64,000 nucleotides of DNA. Source: Actinomycetes bacterium. GTDB lineage: Bacteria; Actinomycetota; Acidimicrobiia; Acidimicrobiales; Microtrichaceae. The notes under the pieces were generated by a model, which worked only from the letters and a program-made list of their open reading frames with translations, was not told where the DNA came from and did no database searches. This document shows positions 60,121-64,000 of the stretch, piece after piece. The stretch covers positions 1 through 64,000 of the forward strand of contig JAAEPF010000051.1 in NCBI GenBank assembly GCA_024222295.1. The letters are read 5' to 3'. Each line of letters begins with the position of its first letter. Position 1 is the first letter of the stretch. The translations under genes were made by a program, and so were the position numbers.

Positions 60121-61077
60121 ATGGCCACGACGTCAGGCGGAATCACGCCCACACTCTCGATGAACCTGCTCAACTTCGCCGCCGAGTCGCCCGAAAGCTG
60201 GGAGCCACTTCTCGACCGGGCGGTCTCGATCGAACGTGCGGGCGTGGACCGGGTGATCGTGTCGGACCACATCGCCTTCGGGGAGAACCTCGATGCCTAC
60301 GGCGATCCGTCATCCGGTGGAGTCGAGGGCGGCCGTCAACCGACCGGCCCTGACGGCGCGTGGTTGGAGCCGCTCACGGTGCTGGCGGCGGTTGCCGGTC
60401 GCACCACGCGGGTGAGGCTTGCCACCGGCATCCTCATTGCGTCGCTGCGCCGCCCCGCAGTGCTCGCCAAGACCGCGGCCACCATCGACGCGATCTCCGG
60501 TGGCCGCCTCGACCTCGGCGTGGGGGTCGGGTGGCAACGAGAGGAGTATGAGGCGGCCGGGCTCGCCTTCGAGGGCCGCGGCAAGCTGCTCGACCACACG
60601 CTCGCTGTGTTGCAGACCTTCTGGACCGAACAGGCGGCTGGCTTCAGCGACGACCGGCTCGCCTTCGAGCGGATCCACCAGGCGCCCAAGCCGGTGCAAG
60701 CCGGAGGCGTGCCCATCTGGGTGAGCGGGCGGCTTCACGGGGGCCGGGCCGACAACGCCGTGCTGCGTCGCATCCTGAGGTTCGGGTCCGGCTGGATTCC
60801 GTGGGGCGATGACGCACAGGACCCTGCCCCGGCCATCGCTCGGATCCGCGAGGCGCTTGCCGAGGCCGGCCGGGACCCGGCCGGGTTCCAGGTGCAGGGC
60901 GCGCTCGCCGTTCCAGCCGATGCGGGCGTGGCGGGGATAGAGCAGGCCCTCGAGTCAGCTCTGGCACTCAACGAGGCCGGGGTGACCGACTTCCAGGTCT
61001 TCCTGCGGTGCCCCGACCACGAACTCGAGGACCGCCTCACACCGATTGTCTCGACCTTCCACTCGGCGTTCGCGTAG
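60121..61077 (+). CDS. LLM-class F420-dependent oxidoreductase
   Basis: A 318-residue luciferase-like TIM-barrel enzyme. Family blocks: GVDRVIVSDHIAFGENLDAY near the start, TTRVRLATGILIASLRRPAV, and TIDAISGGRLDLGVGVGWQR. F420 rather than FMN is inferred from the actinobacterial context. It is monocistronic with a putative leaderless start, divergent from P450 and convergent with the Rieske gene. The substrate is unknown; it differs clearly in sequence from the other LLM enzyme at the left edge. Confidence 0.92.
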   Translation: MATTSGGITPTLSMNLLNFAAESPESWEPLLDRAVSIERAGVDRVIVSDHIAFGENLDAYGDPSSGGVEGGRQPTGPDGAWLEPLTVLAAVAGRTTRVRLATGILIASLRRPAVLAKTAATIDAISGGRLDLGVGVGWQREEYEAAGLAFEGRGKLLDHTLAVLQTFWTEQAAGFSDDRLAFERIHQAPKPVQAGGVPIWVSGRLHGGRADNAVLRRILRFGSGWIPWGDDAQDPAPAIARIREALAEAGRDPAGFQVQGALAVPADAGVAGIEQALESALALNEAGVTDFQVFLRCPDHELEDRLTPIVSTFHSAFA

Positions 61078-61104
61078 TTGCCCGCGTCGTCTGGCGCGGC
61101 GGGG

Positions 61105-62040
61105 TCAGGCGTAGAACTGTGAGGCCCAGGCTCGGAACTGCATGATGGGGCCGTCGGTGTCGGCGAGGGCTGGTCGCTCCACGTAGGCCTTGTGCTCCCA
61201 CACGTTGGCGTCCTCTCCGATCTGCTCGGCGAGCAGGTCGACGAACGTATCGGTCACGAGTCGAGTCATGGCCTCGTCGTCCGAGCGGCGCGTCGCGAAG
61301 TTCATGCGCAGGTGGCTGCTGGAGTCGGTCACCGGGGTGTTGCACCCGAGGCTGACGGTGTCGATGATGCCGACCATCCGCACGATGCTGAACCCGGGGC
61401 CCCAGCTCTCTGCGGTCACATGCCCGTCGACCACACCGTTGGCGGTGGGCCAACGCTGGGTGCTCTCCATCCTGTAGTGGGCGCCGTCGGTTTCGAACGA
61501 GTCGATCTCTGGCACGTGCTCCTGGCCGTGCACGAATCCGAAGTGCGCCGAGTCGGCGCCGTTCTCTGCCATCTCCTGCCACGGCGCAGACACATGGAAG
61601 TCGCGCTGAACGGGCTCGGTGTAGGTGTCTCGATCGGCGAACTCCGGCACGTCGGGAATCTCCCACATCGGGTCGACGCCATCGGGATGGAACCATGCCA
61701 TCAGCAGCCCGTTGCGCTCGATCACGGGATACGGCCGAAGGTTGCACGACCGGTTGGTGCGCCCGCTGTAGGGGATGTGGGTGTTGGAGCCATCAGCGCC
61801 GAAACGCCACCCGTGGAACGGGCACGCCACGCTGTCGCCGGCCACGGAGCCACCGAACCCTATGTGTGCACCCAGGTGAGGACAGTGGGCGTCGTTGAGG
61901 TGGGCGTAACCGTGTTCATCACGCCAGAGCACGAGGTGGCGTCCGAAGTACTGCAGCGCCATCAGGTCGCCGGGTGAGACATCGCTGGGAAACCCGACCT
62001 GGAACCAGCCGAAGGGCACGGGCAGGGGCGCATCCGTCAT
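61105..62040 (-). CDS. Rieske non-heme iron oxygenase (KshA/terminal oxygenase type)
   Basis: A 311-residue oxygenase component. The Rieske 2Fe-2S ligands are C53 and H55 (CPHLGAH) and C73 and H76 (CPFHGW). The mononuclear iron site appears as ENGADSAHFGFVH, with the bridging Asp163 and ligands His166 and His171. The layout and short length resemble KshA-like steroid hydroxylase oxygenases and related hydroxylases. A reductase partner is not in the window. It is close to P450 and F420-type genes. Confidence 0.92.
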   Translation of the reverse strand: MTDAPLPVPFGWFQVGFPSDVSPGDLMALQYFGRHLVLWRDEHGYAHLNDAHCPHLGAHIGFGGSVAGDSVACPFHGWRFGADGSNTHIPYSGRTNRSCNLRPYPVIERNGLLMAWFHPDGVDPMWEIPDVPEFADRDTYTEPVQRDFHVSAPWQEMAENGADSAHFGFVHGQEHVPEIDSFETDGAHYRMESTQRWPTANGVVDGHVTAESWGPGFSIVRMVGIIDTVSLGCNTPVTDSSSHLRMNFATRRSDDEAMTRLVTDTFVDLLAEQIGEDANVWEHKAYVERPALADTDGPIMQFRAWASQFYA

Positions 62041-62198
62041 GGGGACTGTCTACGCCGCGAGCGCCCGTGCCGCCAGCACCGTTGCGGCAAGGCGGTCCGG
62101 TGGCTCCCGATTCAGCCCTTGGTCCAGGGCGACTGCCGTTTGGGGGCGAGATGAAGGCACGACACCCCAGGCCGTGGGCAACGTGGCCGGACCCGACT

Positions 62199-62918
62199 TC
62201 AGGCAGCGGGCTTCCGCGCGACGAGCGAATACCGGTGGTCGTCCGCCCGCGGATCACATGTTTCGACCACGAATCCGGCCCCGCGGGTCGCCTCGAGCAG
62301 TCGTCGGGTGGAGAACGGGCTGAAATGCAGGGAGTGTGACCGCACTGTTGTGTCATTCGCGGCCTCGATCTCGAGCACGACGTCCATTTCGCACACCGAA
62401 GCGCTGTCCGCAGAACCGCTTGCCCGCCAGTGGTAGGTGGCCCGGCAGGTGGCTCCGTTCCGTTGCACCGGGCGCGGATCCACCACCACGTGGTCGCCGG
62501 TCGCCATCACGGCTTCCCAGTGCTGTGAGTCGGTGATCATCACACCTCCGGGTGTCAACAGGCGACAGAACGTGGCCAGCAGGTTGTCGAGCGAGGAGCC
62601 GGCGTGGCCGAGTGAGCCACCACAGCACAGCACCGCGTCGAAGCCACCGGGATCGAGAAGCGATCCCAGCTCCGCCCATCTCGCGCGCTCGACCCGGGCG
62701 ACGAGGCCGGCCGCCCCGAGCCGATCGCGTGTTGCTCGCACCATCGCTTCGTTGGCGTCGGTGGCGGTCACCTCCATCCCGCGGCCTGCCAGGGCCGCGG
62801 CATCAAATCCGGCCCCGCATGCTGCGTCCAGCACGCGGCTTGCCGGGTGCAGGGCGCGCAAGGCCATGCGCACCCCGGGTGTGGTTGTGCCGAGCGATGA
62901 GGTCGCGTCGTCCACCAA
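62199..62918 (-). CDS. Class I SAM-dependent methyltransferase
   Basis: A protein of at least 239 residues with the Rossmann methyltransferase fold: motif I VLDAACGAGFDAAALA, motif II acidic TATDANEAM, motif IV FDAVLCCGGSLGH, and post-motif LTPGGVMITDSQHW. The coding frame clearly continues upstream of GTG 62918: it reads NNDPYSALAADYDWLVDD, the usual N-terminal helix of the family. No ATG, GTG or TTG precedes that part before the SHOCT gene, so translation may begin at a CTG (62975 or 62987). The substrate is unknown. Confidence 0.88.
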   Translation of the reverse strand: MVDDATSSLGTTTPGVRMALRALHPASRVLDAACGAGFDAAALAGRGMEVTATDANEAMVRATRDRLGAAGLVARVERARWAELGSLLDPGGFDAVLCCGGSLGHAGSSLDNLLATFCRLLTPGGVMITDSQHWEAVMATGDHVVVDPRPVQRNGATCRATYHWRASGSADSASVCEMDVVLEIEAANDTTVRSHSLHFSPFSTRRLLEATRGAGFVVETCDPRADDHRYSLVARKPAA

Positions 62919-62983
62919 CCAGTCGTAGTCGGCCGCCAGAGCGGAGTAGGGGTCGTTGTTGCCCGCTTCGGGCAGCGCGTCTC

Positions 62984-63319
62984 TCAGATTCCGAGAGCCT
63001 TCGCCTTGGCGGCCGCGAACTCCTCGTCGCTCAGGATGCCCTGGTCATGAAGGCTCGCCAGCTTCTTCAGCTGCTGGATCTGCTCGTCCTCGGCATCTGC
63101 CGCGGGGGCCGGCGCCGGTGCCTGCTGCTGCTGGGCGGCCATCGCGTCGGCAGCCCCCTGGTCATAGACCGCCTGTTGCTGCGCCTGGGCCTCCTGGTCC
63201 TTGTCGGCCCACTTCTGTGACTGGCGCCGGTGCACGCCTCCGGCCACTGCGCTGGCCGTGCCGGCCACCACGGCCGTGCGACCCACCGTGCGAACGAGTC
63301 CTCCGCGTCGTCTGATCAT
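62984..63319 (-). CDS. SHOCT-domain protein
   Basis: A 111-residue protein. The N-terminal third is basic and hydrophobic (RTVGRTAVVAGTASAVAGGV), possibly a short membrane or peripheral helix. A Gln/Ala-rich linker follows, with a C-terminal SHOCT motif (QQLKKLASLHDQGILSDEEF). SHOCT domains are short oligomerisation modules. The stop is close to or overlaps the probable beginning of the methyltransferase. The DUF6325-like gene lies 56 bases upstream on the same strand; pairing of SHOCT and DUF6325 genes is common in actinobacteria. Confidence 0.9.
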   Translation of the reverse strand: MIRRRGGLVRTVGRTAVVAGTASAVAGGVHRRQSQKWADKDQEAQAQQQAVYDQGAADAMAAQQQQAPAPAPAADAEDEQIQQLKKLASLHDQGILSDEEFAAAKAKALGI

Positions 63320-63375
63320 GTCCTGCTCCTCGTGTCGTTCGTGTGCTGATCTTCGAGTATCGCTGCGTCTCGGTC

Positions 63376-63816
63376 CTATGCGGACTCGGCCTCGAGCTCC
63401 TCAAGGGTGGCGAGGATCGACTGCACGGGAATGCGCCCGGAGTCGACCAACTGCCCGCCGCCTTCACGGATGGCCTTGGCGAACGGCGCCGCCCAGCTGT
63501 TTTCGTAGACGAGCATGATTGCCCGGGTGCCCGGTTCCAGCACCCCACCGGCCGCATCGAGGTCGTCCTCTCCGAGCAAGCCGGTACCGGCTCCCTCGAA
63601 CACCGACACGTGCACTGCTTCGTCGCCTGGCATGTTCTCGATCTCGATGGCCTCGACGCTGCCATCGTCGTGCTTGGCGATGAACATGATGTCGAGCACG
63701 CGGATCAGGCCCCGGTCGACCAGGTCAAGTAGCGGGGGAGCGGCCTTGCCCGTGAGGGGTCCGCTGAATTCGATCAGGACCCAGTCGATCGGTCCCATGT
63801 CCTCGATGTCAGTCAT
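63376..63816 (-). CDS. DUF6325-like protein
   Basis: A 146-residue small soluble protein. MGPIDWVLIEFSGPLTGKAA, LLDLVDRGLIRVLDIMFIAK and RAIMLVYENSWAAPFAKAIR match the DUF6325 pattern as I know it (a ferredoxin-like fold of unknown role, often near SHOCT genes). The start ATG 63816 has AAGGAAG upstream. The longer in-frame start at 63927 would add a stretch unlike the family. Confidence 0.82.
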   Translation of the reverse strand: MTDIEDMGPIDWVLIEFSGPLTGKAAPPLLDLVDRGLIRVLDIMFIAKHDDGSVEAIEIENMPGDEAVHVSVFEGAGTGLLGEDDLDAAGGVLEPGTRAIMLVYENSWAAPFAKAIREGGGQLVDSGRIPVQSILATLEELEAESA

Positions 63817-63904
63817 CGTGGCTTCCTTGCTGTCGGCAACCCGCGTGACTGTACAGGGGACGCGGTCGGACGGGGTCTCGGCCGCTCGGATCCCGGGTCG
63901 CAGG

Positions 63905-64000
63905 TCATCCGAATGGATTTCGGCCATCGGCCCAGTACTGCTCGAACATCGGTGCCACGTCGCGGCTGACGAGTTCGATGCGCGGGCCGTTGGCGTGCCG
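63905..64000 (-). CDS. VOC/glyoxalase-like protein, C-terminal fragment at window edge
   Basis: Only the last 31 codons plus the TGA at 63907-63905 are in the window. The translation RHANGPRIELVSRDVAPMFE followed by QYWADGRNPFG looks like the end of a vicinal-oxygen-chelate protein (the usual D-P-x-G-N-x-I-E-L block, with Glu as metal ligand). The N-terminal part lies beyond the right edge. Confidence 0.6.
   Translation of the reverse strand, partial: RHANGPRIELVSRDVAPMFEQYWADGRNPFG

Overview
The window is a stretch of high-GC chromosome from an actinobacterium. Its markers are a BldD-type regulator with a c-di-GMP motif, a PAC2 protein, two F420-type luciferase-like oxidoreductases, a mycobacterial-style SigK/RskA-like sigma/anti-sigma pair, an OtsB1-like trehalose module, many GTG starts and 4-base start/stop overlaps. 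I infer a member of class Acidimicrobiia or a close relative; no rRNA is present to settle it.

Layout. 1-3000 (minus strand): an F420-type oxidoreductase cut by the left edge, a PAC2 protein and a phosphotransferase. 3000-26200: a housekeeping block with a thioredoxin-TPR protein, comEA-comEC-(unknown)-holA, rpsT, lepA, CIRCE-hrcA-dnaJ-rsmE, bldD, a small HTH protein, phoH-ybeY-CNNM/CorC-era, uppS-recO, two membrane proteins, glyS, dnaG and the primary sigma factor. 26200-30500: a secreted acidic cysteine-repeat protein divergent from a two-component system, then tRNA-Asn, a Flp-pilin-like Thr-rich protein and tRNA-Met. 30500-34750: an accessory segment with an SDR enzyme coupled to a condensation-fold protein, a small HTH gene, a decayed gene and two gene-poor stretches. 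34750-41000: exported proteins (M8-like metalloprotease lipoprotein, double FAS1 protein, Ca-dependent PI-PLC) and an MFS exporter. 41000-47700: a trehalose module (GH65 plus a beta-PGM/OtsB fusion) and a flippase-like protein carrying a kinase domain. 47700-53970: PAP2 phosphatase, sigma/anti-sigma pair, inositol-phosphatase and Nudix pair, a GT2-PilZ membrane glycosyltransferase and tRNA-Val. 53970-57430: an AT-richer island beside tRNA-Val with three tandem 20-bp repeats, a lipoprotein with a sulfite-oxidase-like domain and a membrane GGDEF-EAL protein. 57500-64000: membrane protein, P450, a second F420-type enzyme, Rieske oxygenase, methyltransferase, SHOCT protein, DUF6325-like protein and the tail of a VOC protein.

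Themes. c-di-GMP recurs: a GGDEF-EAL enzyme, a BldD receptor and a PilZ glycosyltransferase lie within 45 kb. Many unlinked genes have a TANNNT hexamer 6-7 bases before the start codon and no Shine-Dalgarno, the pattern expected of leaderless transcripts; this was used to choose several starts. The most novel-looking candidates are the lipoprotein/GGDEF-EAL island, the duplicated-cysteine-repeat secreted protein beside the two-component system, and the Flp-type N-terminus joined to a Thr-rich stalk and a beta-rich domain.
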